Assembly (NCBI GenBank): GCA_020639255.1
Contig: JACKGZ010000002.1
Coordinates: 310,001 to 374,000 of the forward strand
Direction of reading: 5' to 3'
DNA: 64,000 bases
Source: Phycisphaera sp.
Lineage (GTDB): Bacteria > Planctomycetota > Phycisphaerae > Phycisphaerales > UBA1924
This document shows, piece after piece, positions 8,845 through 17,119 of this stretch (position 1 is the stretch's first letter; the number at the start of each line of letters is the position of its first letter). The notes beneath the pieces were generated by a model. It was not told where the DNA came from and searched no databases. It was given only the letters and a program-made list of their open reading frames with translations. A program made the translations under genes and the position numbers.

Positions 8845-10044
8845 ATGGCCAAGGGTGTATTCGAGCGCACCAAGCCGCACGTGAACGTCGGCACAATCGG
8901 TCACATCGACCACGGGAAGAGCACGCTGACTGCTGCTCTCGTCGCACGCGCAGCGGCAAAGGGTCTCAGCGAAGCCAAGAGCTACGCGGAAATCACCAAG
9001 GGTGGTACGGTTCGTGACTCGAACAAGACGGTGACGATCCATTCGTCGCACGTCGAGTACGAGACCGCGACGCGTCACTACGCACACGTGGACTGCCCGG
9101 GCCACGCCGACTTCGTGAAGAACATGATCACCGGCGCCGCCCAGATGGACGGCGCGATCCTCGTCGTGGCCGCCGACTCGGGCCCGATGCCCCAGACCCG
9201 CGAGCACGTGCTGCTCGCCCGTCAGGTGGGTGTGCCCTACATCGTCGTGTTCATGAACAAGATCGACCTCGTGGACGACCCCGAGCTTGCTGACCTCGTC
9301 GAGATGGAAATCCGCGAGCTGCTCGACAAGTACGAGTTCCCGGGCGACGACACCCCGATCGTTCGGGGTCAGTCGAAGGCCGCCCTGGAGAACCCGGGCG
9401 ACGACGCGATCTGCAAGCCGCTCGACGAGCTGTTCGACGCGCTCGATAGCTACATCCCCGAGCCGGCGCGTGAGGCCGACAAGCCCTACCTGGTCGCGGT
9501 CGAGGACGTGTTCTCGATCAAGGGCCGCGGTACCGTGGCGACCGGTCGTATCGAGCGTGGTGTGGTCAAGGTTGGCGACGAGGCCGAGATCGTCGGTCTG
9601 GCGCCGAGCATCAAGTCGACCGTCACTGGCGTCGAGATGTTCAACAAGACGCTCGACCAGGGCATGGCCGGCGACAACGTCGGTATCCTGCTCCGCGGTA
9701 TTGAGAAGGACCAGATCCAGCGCGGCCAGGTCATCTGCAAGCCGGGCTCGATCAAGCCGCACACGAAGTTCAAGGGCCAGGTCTACGTTCTGACCAAGGA
9801 CGAGGGCGGCCGTCACACGCCGTTCTTCTCGAACTACCGCCCGCAGTTCTTCTTCCGCACGACCGACGTGACGGGCTCGATCAAGCTGCTCGGCGGCGCC
9901 GAGATGTGCATGCCGGGCGACAACATCGAGGTCGAAGTCGACCTGGGCGACAAGCCCGTGGCGATGGAAGCCGGCCTTCGTTTCGCTGTCCGTGAGGGCG
10001 GCCGGACGATCGGCTCGGGCACAGTGACCGCGATCATCGAGTGA
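8845..10044 (+). CDS. tuf: translation elongation factor Tu
   Basis: A 399-residue GTPase that delivers aminoacyl-tRNA to the ribosome. ATG at 8845 is preceded by GGAGG nine bases upstream; an in-frame upstream extension lacks conservation. Motifs: P-loop GHIDHGKS (19-26, with Ser replacing the usual Thr), DCPGH (83-87), NKID, and the domain II/III signature GRGTVATGRIERG. The effector loop (switch I) is unusual: instead of the near-universal RGITI it has KTVTI at 61-65 inside GGTVRDSNKTVTI, keeping the Mg2+-contacting Thr (64). I recall the same substitution in other planctomycete EF-Tu proteins. Followed by rpmG, tRNA-Trp, secE and nusG. Confidence 0.97.
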   Translation: MAKGVFERTKPHVNVGTIGHIDHGKSTLTAALVARAAAKGLSEAKSYAEITKGGTVRDSNKTVTIHSSHVEYETATRHYAHVDCPGHADFVKNMITGAAQMDGAILVVAADSGPMPQTREHVLLARQVGVPYIVVFMNKIDLVDDPELADLVEMEIRELLDKYEFPGDDTPIVRGQSKAALENPGDDAICKPLDELFDALDSYIPEPAREADKPYLVAVEDVFSIKGRGTVATGRIERGVVKVGDEAEIVGLAPSIKSTVTGVEMFNKTLDQGMAGDNVGILLRGIEKDQIQRGQVICKPGSIKPHTKFKGQVYVLTKDEGGRHTPFFSNYRPQFFFRTTDVTGSIKLLGGAEMCMPGDNIEVEVDLGDKPVAMEAGLRFAVREGGRTIGSGTVTAIIE

Positions 10045-10074
10045 TACTCGGGATTGCTGTCTGACTGAATCTCA

Positions 10075-10104
10075 CCGGTCCGCTCGTGAAAGCGGGCGGA
10101 CCGG
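10075..10104 (+). terminator. hairpin between tuf and rpmG (attenuator or weak terminator)
   Basis: A 9-bp stem, CCGGTCCGC at 10075-10083 pairing with GCGGACCGG at 10096-10104, sits in the 131-base tuf-rpmG gap. It is followed by CTTTCAAAG rather than a real T run, so partial termination or mRNA processing to keep tuf mRNA in excess is more likely than a hard stop. Confidence 0.4.
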
Positions 10105-10175
10105 CTTTCAAAGAACGTGGACTGGTTGGGCGGTGGGTCCGCCGGCCGCGACGCGTAGCAACACGGGGTGTCCCG

Positions 10176-10358
10176 ATGGCCAAGAAGAAATCAGCAGCCC
10201 GCGAGTACGTGTGGCTTCAGTGCACCGAGTGCGACGACCTGAACTACCGAACCTCGGTGAACGTGAAGGGTGGCCTCCCGGAGAAGATGAAGGAGGGGAT
10301 CCGCAAGTACTCCCCGCGTCTCCGCAAGCACACGCTGCACAAGATCAAGCGGAAGTGA
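10176..10358 (+). CDS. rpmG: 50S ribosomal protein L33
   Basis: A 60-residue basic protein beginning MAKKKSAAREYVWLQC. The L33 fold is recognisable from the CTECDDLNY segment and the lysine-rich C-terminus HTLHKIKRK. Only the first Cys pair (CTEC) of the zinc ribbon remains; the second pair expected in zinc-binding L33 is replaced by KYSPRL, so zinc binding is probably lost. Start ATG at 10176. It lies between tuf and secE, the standard location in many bacteria. Confidence 0.93.
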   Translation: MAKKKSAAREYVWLQCTECDDLNYRTSVNVKGGLPEKMKEGIRKYSPRLRKHTLHKIKRK

Positions 10359-10390
10359 CCAGATGGCCAGATGAGCAGATGGCCAAAGTT

Positions 10391-10409
10391 CCAGATGTGT
10401 TTCATCTGG
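10391..10409 (+). repeat. hairpin in CCAGATG-rich spacer before tRNA-Trp
   Basis: CCAGATG (10391-10397), a TGTTT loop and CATCTGG (10403-10409) form a 7-bp hairpin. The same CCAGATG word recurs at about 10360-10384, so several alternative hairpins are possible in this 85-base spacer. It may serve RNA processing around the tRNA; no T run follows. Confidence 0.4.
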
Positions 10410-10443
10410 CCCTCTGGCAATCTGGAATTCTGGCTCTTTGGAT

Positions 10444-10517
10444 ACGCCAGTAGCTCAACTAGGTAGAGCAGCGGATTCCAAATCCGCAGGTTAGGGGTTC
10501 GATTCCTCTCTGGCGTG
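10444..10517 (+). tRNA. tRNA-Trp (CCA anticodon)
   Basis: Acceptor stem ACGCCAG/CTGGCGT, D arm GCTC/GAGC, anticodon stem GCGGA/TCCGC with loop TTCCAAA (anticodon CCA), T stem AGGGG/CCTCT with one G-T pair and loop TTCGATT, discriminator G. The 3' CCA is not encoded. It lies between rpmG and secE as in many bacteria. Confidence 0.96.
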
Positions 10518-10555
10518 TTGGGGCAGTTCGGCCCCGGCAAACGAAACGGGCACAC

Positions 10556-11254
10556 ATGAGCGTCGGTGTTTACAAACCGGGACAGGGATACTGGGTGCGG
10601 GTGCTGACGGCGATCTTTGCCGGGGCACTGGTCCTCTCGGGCGCGATGTGGGCCTGGAACCAAGCCGCGACGTATGTGCCCCCGACCCACCGGTACACAC
10701 TGAATCTCGCTGCGGTCGATGGGACGCTCGCACAGGGTGTGCAGATCGATCTGTACCAGCCCGGCGCGACGACCGACGCGGGAGATGAGCTCATCGGGAC
10801 GGCGACGGTCGAGAGCTTCCTGACAGGGGATGCCCGGACCGGCACCACGATCGTTTCGAATGTGCGCATGAACGACGGCGTGATCGTCGCGAGCGCAAAG
10901 AAGGTCGTCAACGAGAACATCGTTGGTCAGGATTCTCCGTTCTCGGCCGAGGTTGTCTCGGCGGCGGGCATCGCGGCTTTCGACGTGATCTACGTCCAGG
11001 CGGGCGTCGCAGGGGCGATCATCCTCATCGGCTCGGTGCTCATCTATCTGTTTGTCGCGATGCAGCGCAACTCGGTGAACTTCCTGATCGCGACCGACGG
11101 CGAGATGAAGAAGGTCAACTGGTCGACCCGCAAAGAAGTGCAGGGCTCCACGATGGTGGTCGTCATCGCCTCGTTCCTGCTGGCGATGCTCATCTTCGTG
11201 ATCGACTACGGCTTCGGCGCGTTCTTCAAGCTGATCGGCGTGCTCGAGGGCTGA
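10556..11254 (+). CDS. secE: preprotein translocase subunit SecE with large N-terminal extension
   Basis: The C-terminal 57 residues are canonical SecE: FLIATDGEMKKVNWSTRKE (177-195) then one membrane helix (199-221). SecE contacts SecY in the inner-membrane translocon. This protein is 232 residues, far longer than the usual 60-130, because residues 1-170 add two more membrane helices (about 16-36 and 147-169) flanking an extracytoplasmic domain of about 110 residues. Position directly upstream of nusG confirms the identity. The extra domain has no motif I recognise; extended SecE appears to be a planctomycete trait, but I could not check this. Confidence 0.93.
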   Translation: MSVGVYKPGQGYWVRVLTAIFAGALVLSGAMWAWNQAATYVPPTHRYTLNLAAVDGTLAQGVQIDLYQPGATTDAGDELIGTATVESFLTGDARTGTTIVSNVRMNDGVIVASAKKVVNENIVGQDSPFSAEVVSAAGIAAFDVIYVQAGVAGAIILIGSVLIYLFVAMQRNSVNFLIATDGEMKKVNWSTRKEVQGSTMVVVIASFLLAMLIFVIDYGFGAFFKLIGVLEG

Positions 11255-11296
11255 TGCCCGCACCGAGCCGCGATCGGAAGAGGGAACGCATCCAAT

Positions 11297-12055
11297 ATGG
11301 TTCAGGGCAAAAGGGACGGTACATCAATGGCTGAGCACGACATGCCGCATCAGAACGGAACGGTCGAGGGTGATCAGCCCGAGATGGCCGAGCGTGAGGC
11401 CGAGGCCAAGCCGGCGCCTACTCCATCGGAGCCGGCGCTCGATGGCAAGCCGAATGAGAAGGCCGACCTGATCGGTGAGGACGAGCCGGTCCGCCACGAG
11501 GGCATGGACTGGTTCGTGCTGCGTGTCGCATCGAACAAAGAGAGCTCGGTCCGCGAGACGCTCCTGCGCAAGGTCCAGATCGAGAACATGGGCCATCTCG
11601 TCAACCGCATCCTCGTCCCGATGGAGAAGACCAAGACCATCAAGGGCGGCAAGCAGCGCATCACGCAGACCAAGCTCTATCCGGGCTATGTCTTCGTTGA
11701 GATGCGCCTCGAGGACGACGGCCGAATCCCGCAGGACGTGTTCTTCCTGATCAAGGAGACGACCGGCGTGGGCGATTTCGTGGGCACGGCTGGGCGACCG
11801 ACCGCGCTGCAGCAGCACGAGATCGAGAAGATGCTCCAGGACAGCAAGAAGCCCGAGGACGAGCCGACGGTGAAGCTGACCTTCGACAAGGGCGAGGCTG
11901 TCACAATCAAGGAAGGCCCGTTCGAGGGCTACGAGGGCACGGTCGACGAGCTGCTGCCCGAGAAGGGGCTCGTCCGTGTGCTGGTCACGATCTTCGGCAG
12001 GCAGGCTCCGGTCGAGCTCGAAGAGTGGCAGATCGTCAAGACGACCGACGCCTGA
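11297..12055 (+). CDS. nusG: transcription termination/antitermination factor NusG
   Basis: A 252-residue protein with an NGN domain starting at DWFVLRVASNKE (residue 71) and a KOW domain (about 200-250, with EGPFEGYEGTVDEL). NusG binds RNA polymerase and links it to Rho or the ribosome. The first 69 residues are an acidic, Pro-rich extension absent from most NusG proteins. ATG at 11297 was used (GAGGGAA upstream); ATG at 11327 is also possible. A strong hairpin-T terminator follows at 12089, so the usual rplK-rplA partners are not cotranscribed. Confidence 0.95.
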   Translation: MVQGKRDGTSMAEHDMPHQNGTVEGDQPEMAEREAEAKPAPTPSEPALDGKPNEKADLIGEDEPVRHEGMDWFVLRVASNKESSVRETLLRKVQIENMGHLVNRILVPMEKTKTIKGGKQRITQTKLYPGYVFVEMRLEDDGRIPQDVFFLIKETTGVGDFVGTAGRPTALQQHEIEKMLQDSKKPEDEPTVKLTFDKGEAVTIKEGPFEGYEGTVDELLPEKGLVRVLVTIFGRQAPVELEEWQIVKTTDA

Positions 12056-12088
12056 ATTCGGCTTTATGGTCAATGAAAACGCAATTCC

Positions 12089-12118
12089 GGCGGCCCTGCA
12101 TGGGGCCGCCGTTTGTTT
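12089..12118 (+). terminator. Rho-independent terminator after nusG
   Basis: GGCGGCCC (12089-12096) pairs with GGGCCGCC (12103-12110) over a 6-base loop and is followed by GTTTGTTT. It lies 33 bases past the nusG stop and closes the tuf-nusG block. Confidence 0.8.
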
Positions 12119-12181
12119 GGTGACACCTCGGGCTGGCTCGGGCATAGGCTGTTCTGGTGGCGGAGCCATTGGAGAGATCGC

Positions 12182-15100
12182 GTGAGCGAGCAGGGACGTT
12201 CGTTGGAGCTTGGTGGATCCGGTTCGCTTGCTTCGCGTCAGCGTGAGGAACAGGCCGAGCGCATGGCGGTCGTCGAGCCCGTGGGCGGCAAAGGCCCAAG
12301 GCGCGGGCGCAAGCGCAAGATCGCGCTCGTCACCGCTGGGGCCTTGGTCGTCCTCGTCGGGGTGGCTCCCACGATCGCCGGGCGCGTCGGCAAGGGCACG
12401 ATCGAGTCGAAGCTGTCCGATGCACTCGGCGGCAACGTGCGCATCGAGAAGCTGGGCCTGAGCTGGTTCGGCGGTCAGAGCGTCCGGAGCCTGCGCCTCG
12501 TCGACGGCTCCCTGCGCGAGATCGCCGACGTCGACATCCACATCGATCGGTCCCTCTTTGGGTTTGTGATCAACTGGAAAGACCTGGGCACGATCACAGT
12601 CTCGGGCGATGTGACGATCGACGAGCGCGAGGGGCCGCTGGGCGGGCTCACTCTTGAGAGTGGCGAGCCGTCATTAAAGACCGGCAAGCCCGTGCGGCTC
12701 CCAAAGGCTTTGACGGGCAAACTCCGCGCCGACGGGCTGAGCGTGGTGTACATCTCCGCCGAAGGCGCTGAGTACGGCGCCAAGGAGATCGAGGGCACGG
12801 TTGGGCTCGGCGTTGGTGGTCCCGTCACGGCCTCGCTTGTAGGTGCCGTGTCCACACCCGACTGGTCTGGCAAGGCGGACATCACGCTCGATGTTTCGGG
12901 TCTGACCGACGACACGGGCCTGGTGACGTTCGAGAAAGCAAACGCGACCGGCGGCGTGGCGCTCTCGGGAGAGGGCTCGCCGATCGATGCGTACGTTGGC
13001 GAGTCGTTTCACTCGGGGGCGTATACGTCGAAGGTGACGTTTACAGCAACTCCGGAGCGAGGCTCGGCCGAGGTTGTGTTCGATTCCGCGCCGATCGCGG
13101 CGAGCCTGCCCGTCTCGTTCCGCAAGGTCGACGGCGGCTACCGGGTCGAGGCCTCGCGCGAGGGCGCGGTCCGGGCCGACGAGAGCGTGGTGAAGTCTGT
13201 GCTGCCCGCGCTCGCCGAGGCGGCGGGTCAGAGCGTGACGCTCGAGTCCGGGCAGGTCGTGAAGCTCGGCGATGTGCCCGGTCTGAGTGTCAAGCTCAGC
13301 GAGCTTGGCATGACGATTCCGACTGGAGGCGAAGCGTTCGATTGGAACGCAGCCGTCCTGCGTGGACATGTGGAGACATCAACGCTCACCGGCACACTCG
13401 ACGATGAGGCGTGGATGGTCGAGCCGGTGACGCTCGATGTCACGACGCGGGGCGTCGAGCGGGGCGTCTCGGTGCAGGCCGTCACGACTGCGCGACTGGA
13501 CGAGCGTCCCGCGGGCATCTTCGTGCTCAACGCCGAGTTGAAAGATCTTTACAACGCGTCGGGTCGGCTGCCGGAGGGCGGCCTGCTCGGCGCGGTGCTC
13601 GCGGGCCTCAAGGGCGGGATCGAGATCAACGACGTCGAGGGCGCTCTGATCGATTCGCTCGCGGGTGCGTGGCTTCGAGACGCAAAGATCTCGGTCGTCG
13701 AGGATCTCGGTCAGCGCGTCGACGCGGAGCTCGCGTTCGAGGGCGGCGAGTCGCGCGAGCTTCGTTTGTTTGTGAACTCGGGCAATGTGCGAGGGAGCGC
13801 GGGGTTTGTGATCGAGGACGAGGTGCTCCGCAGCAACGGCGCCGGAGTGCGTTTCGAGGCCGACTCGGTCGCGCCGCTTGTCTCGCGCCAGCTCGGTCTC
13901 GACGGCGTCACGCTCGACGAGGGCGGTCGGGCTGAGCTTTGGGTGCGCGACGTGGTGGTCGAGCTGAACCGGCTCAAAGCCGAGACGACGACCGACCTCC
14001 GCGCGGTGAGCGGCAAGGCGGAGCTGCGGATCGAGCCGATGACGGGGACCATCGTCATCGCTGATGAATCGCACTCGCTCGCGACGTCCGCATCGGCATA
14101 CACGGTTGATGTGCTGAACATCGGGGAAGGCGCGAGTGTCGCCGGCGGGATGACGCTGCGCGTGGATGATCAGGTCGCCGGCGATCTGAGCGTTTCGCTC
14201 CGTGCGACCGAGCTCGTCGACGAGCGTGGATCATTCCGTGGAGGCGTGCCGAAGATCGACGGCGAGGTGGCGCTCCGCAACGCGATGACCGGGCTCGCTC
14301 AGCCGATCGTCGAGTCCACGGGGCTTGTTCTGAGCGAGGACATCGGTCCCAAGCTCGACATCATCGCGACGGCGTCGGTCGACTCCGAGGATCGCATCGG
14401 TCTGGATTTCGATCTGAAATCCGATCGACTTTCGGGCAGCGCCGATCTTGTTGTCGCGGGTGACGTCGTCACGGCCAAGAACCAGGGCGTGAAGCTCGAG
14501 TACCGCAACGTCGGCTCGCTCATCCGGCGTTTCGTGCCCGAGACGATGACAACCGATGATGGGGGTGGTCTCTCGCTGACCGCGAGCGATGTGCGGCTTG
14601 CGCTCGGTGAATCGGGCATCGATTGGTCACGCTCTGATCTCTCGGCCAAGCTTGGGCTGCTGGGTGTTCGGCTCCGCAATTCGGGCGGCGAGCAGTACCA
14701 GGCGGACCGCCTCGACATGGCGATGACGATCGCCGGCGCCGAGGGCACTGGCACGGTTGAACTCAGTGGCCTGCTCTCGCAATCGGGCGAACCCGTGGTC
14801 GCCGGCGGCAAGATCGTCGCGTTGAATCTCATCGAGAGCGGTGCTCTCGTGCCGGAGAAGGTGAGGTACGACGGGCGGATCGATCTCAGCGGTTTGCCCG
14901 TGGCGCTCGCGGCCGAGGTCGCCGACCCGTCGATGAGCAGCGGGCGCGTGCTGGCGGCGGAACTGATCGGTCGGCTTGTCGATGTTGTGCTCGTTGCCGA
15001 CGCGGAAAGTGGCGAGATCAAGCTGGATGTGTCGAGCGATCGGCTCAAAGGCGATGTGCGAGCGGAGATGTCATCAGGCGATCTTCGGGTTTCCGGCGGC

Positions 15101-17116
15101 CAGCTTGTCTCTGAGATCGGGCCCGAAGTCATCGAGCAGATCCGCCTGCGTGCAGGCCAGGCTGTGGGCAAGGCCGAGCCAGTCGGCGCTCGGTTCGTCG
15201 AGCCGGCGCGGGTGGAGATGGCACTCGGCGCGTTCGATCTTTTGCACGGCTGGTCGCTTGCTGCGTCTGGCAAGCCCGAAGTGAAACTCACCGCTTCGGG
15301 CATGGTCGAGGGCTTGCCCATCAAGCGGGGCGAGGAGACGATCTACTCCGGTCCGATCGGATTTGAATCATTTGTCATCGAAGGTCGTGTGCCTGTCGGC
15401 GCGATCCTTGGCAGCGAAGCCGAATCCATGTCGCTTGCCCTCTCGGGCGACGTCGTGACTCGCGACGGCACAGTCGTCGCGCTGACGGGTGGCGCAGACA
15501 TCGGCTTCGATCAGCGGAACCTCAGCGGGCCTGTCCGTGCGGATGTGAAGGTCGAGTCGCTCGACGCGGGGCTGGTCGACGACATCGCGCTGCTTGACGG
15601 CGTTGTCGCAGGTCTCGTCGGCGCCAAGCTCGATGCAGATCTGAGCGTCGAGGGTGTTGTCGCCGATGGGACGGTCGGCACGCTCACCGCGGTCGCGAGT
15701 GTGTCAAGCCCGCGGCTGAAGACCCAATCGCCAATTCAGTTCGAGATGACACCGGCTGCGATCGCCCTCAAGGAGCCCGCCCGCGTCGATTGGAGTGTGG
15801 CTCCGGATGTCGCGACACGATTCGGGTTTGGGCAGCCAATCGGCGCGGAGCGCGTGCGCGTCACCGATGAGGTTGAGCTCAGAGTTGAACTGGATCAGCT
15901 TTCTGTTTCTCGCGGCGCCGGGCCGGTGCGTGATGGCGTGTTTCGGATCGACGCAAGGGTTGATGCCGGGCGCGTGAACTTGTTTGTGCAGAACGAATCA
16001 ACGGGCGACCAGGGCGGGGTAAAGCACTCATACGAGCCGGTGTATCTGCATATCGCGGGTGATTCGAAGCAGATTCTGATCGATGCAAAAGGACAACCCG
16101 CAGAGCCGGGTCGAGAACCCATCACGCTGGCGGCGAGGATCGAGTCTTTCGCTGCCGAAGATGGGAGCGTCGCGGTTAAACAGGCCAAAGTCGACGGGCA
16201 GATTCTTGCCAAGGGTGCGCCCACCGCGATGCTCGATGGGCTGCTCAATCAAGGCGGCTTGATGCTTGAGGTGCTCGGGCCCTCGACCACGATTGATGTG
16301 AAGGCAAGCGACCTGCAAGCCGACGGCGGGGCGCTCACGCTCGACCTGCAGACGACTCGCGCCACCGGCAAATTGGTGAGCAAGATGTTCGAGGGCCGAC
16401 TCATCGCGATCGAGCCCGCGGAGCTGGTCGTGCGCGAGGTCCGGCCCGAACTCGGCCACTTTATCGGTGAGGCGCTGCCCGTCATCGGCAGAGTCACCAA
16501 GGGGCCGAACGATGGACCGGCCACGCTAAAGGTCAACGTGCTCGAGATCCCGATCGTGCGAACCTCGGAACTCAGCCGGTTGCAGGATTTGCAGCTCGAG
16601 GCCACGGTGGATCTCGGAACGGCCCGATTCCAGACCAGTTCCATCTTCTCGAAGTTGATGAAGGCCGCGAAACAACAAACCGAGGGCGGCATCGGACGCA
16701 AGATGAGCCCTGTCAGCTTTACGATCAACAGCGGGGTGCTGACATATCCGCGCACCAAGATTCCGATCGGAGAGTTCACGATCGAATCGGCGGGCACGAT
16801 CCGCCTGACCGACGGGTACATAGATGTCGTCACCTATGTACCGATGGCGGCACTCACCGAGGAAGCACTGGGCAAGCTGAAGACAGGTGTGACCTCGCTT
16901 CTTGGCCGGCAAATCCCGCTGTTTGAATCGATCACGATGGTGCCGTGGCGCACCAAGGGCATGCCCGGCAGCCAGAAAACACTCGCGGATGTTGAGCTGC
17001 TACTCCAGAACGTGGGCGACACGCTCAACCCGCTCGATCTGATCAACAAGGGGCTCGGCTCGATCCAGGGGCTTGTGCTCGACAAGCCCAAACCTGAGAA
17101 GAAAGAGGGCGAGTGA
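12182..17116 (+). CDS. AsmA/TamB-like giant envelope protein
   Basis: A 1644-residue protein starting at GTG 12182 with GGAGAG five bases upstream. After a basic N-terminus (PRRGRKRK) comes one membrane helix (about 46-66), then a very long region of repeated amphipathic beta strands without catalytic motifs, ending in an AsmA-type C-terminal domain (MSPVSFTINSGVLTYP, then a segment like IGEFTIESAGTIRLTDG). AsmA/TamB/YhdP proteins form periplasmic bridges for phospholipid transfer to the outer membrane; the overall pattern suggests the same here. It stands alone after the nusG terminator and is convergent with the M42 peptidase (3-base gap). Confidence 0.78.
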   Translation: MSEQGRSLELGGSGSLASRQREEQAERMAVVEPVGGKGPRRGRKRKIALVTAGALVVLVGVAPTIAGRVGKGTIESKLSDALGGNVRIEKLGLSWFGGQSVRSLRLVDGSLREIADVDIHIDRSLFGFVINWKDLGTITVSGDVTIDEREGPLGGLTLESGEPSLKTGKPVRLPKALTGKLRADGLSVVYISAEGAEYGAKEIEGTVGLGVGGPVTASLVGAVSTPDWSGKADITLDVSGLTDDTGLVTFEKANATGGVALSGEGSPIDAYVGESFHSGAYTSKVTFTATPERGSAEVVFDSAPIAASLPVSFRKVDGGYRVEASREGAVRADESVVKSVLPALAEAAGQSVTLESGQVVKLGDVPGLSVKLSELGMTIPTGGEAFDWNAAVLRGHVETSTLTGTLDDEAWMVEPVTLDVTTRGVERGVSVQAVTTARLDERPAGIFVLNAELKDLYNASGRLPEGGLLGAVLAGLKGGIEINDVEGALIDSLAGAWLRDAKISVVEDLGQRVDAELAFEGGESRELRLFVNSGNVRGSAGFVIEDEVLRSNGAGVRFEADSVAPLVSRQLGLDGVTLDEGGRAELWVRDVVVELNRLKAETTTDLRAVSGKAELRIEPMTGTIVIADESHSLATSASAYTVDVLNIGEGASVAGGMTLRVDDQVAGDLSVSLRATELVDERGSFRGGVPKIDGEVALRNAMTGLAQPIVESTGLVLSEDIGPKLDIIATASVDSEDRIGLDFDLKSDRLSGSADLVVAGDVVTAKNQGVKLEYRNVGSLIRRFVPETMTTDDGGGLSLTASDVRLALGESGIDWSRSDLSAKLGLLGVRLRNSGGEQYQADRLDMAMTIAGAEGTGTVELSGLLSQSGEPVVAGGKIVALNLIESGALVPEKVRYDGRIDLSGLPVALAAEVADPSMSSGRVLAAELIGRLVDVVLVADAESGEIKLDVSSDRLKGDVRAEMSSGDLRVSGGQLVSEIGPEVIEQIRLRAGQAVGKAEPVGARFVEPARVEMALGAFDLLHGWSLAASGKPEVKLTASGMVEGLPIKRGEETIYSGPIGFESFVIEGRVPVGAILGSEAESMSLALSGDVVTRDGTVVALTGGADIGFDQRNLSGPVRADVKVESLDAGLVDDIALLDGVVAGLVGAKLDADLSVEGVVADGTVGTLTAVASVSSPRLKTQSPIQFEMTPAAIALKEPARVDWSVAPDVATRFGFGQPIGAERVRVTDEVELRVELDQLSVSRGAGPVRDGVFRIDARVDAGRVNLFVQNESTGDQGGVKHSYEPVYLHIAGDSKQILIDAKGQPAEPGREPITLAARIESFAAEDGSVAVKQAKVDGQILAKGAPTAMLDGLLNQGGLMLEVLGPSTTIDVKASDLQADGGALTLDLQTTRATGKLVSKMFEGRLIAIEPAELVVREVRPELGHFIGEALPVIGRVTKGPNDGPATLKVNVLEIPIVRTSELSRLQDLQLEATVDLGTARFQTSSIFSKLMKAAKQQTEGGIGRKMSPVSFTINSGVLTYPRTKIPIGEFTIESAGTIRLTDGYIDVVTYVPMAALTEEALGKLKTGVTSLLGRQIPLFESITMVPWRTKGMPGSQKTLADVELLLQNVGDTLNPLDLINKGLGSIQGLVLDKPKPEKKEGE

Positions 17117-17119
17117 TAC

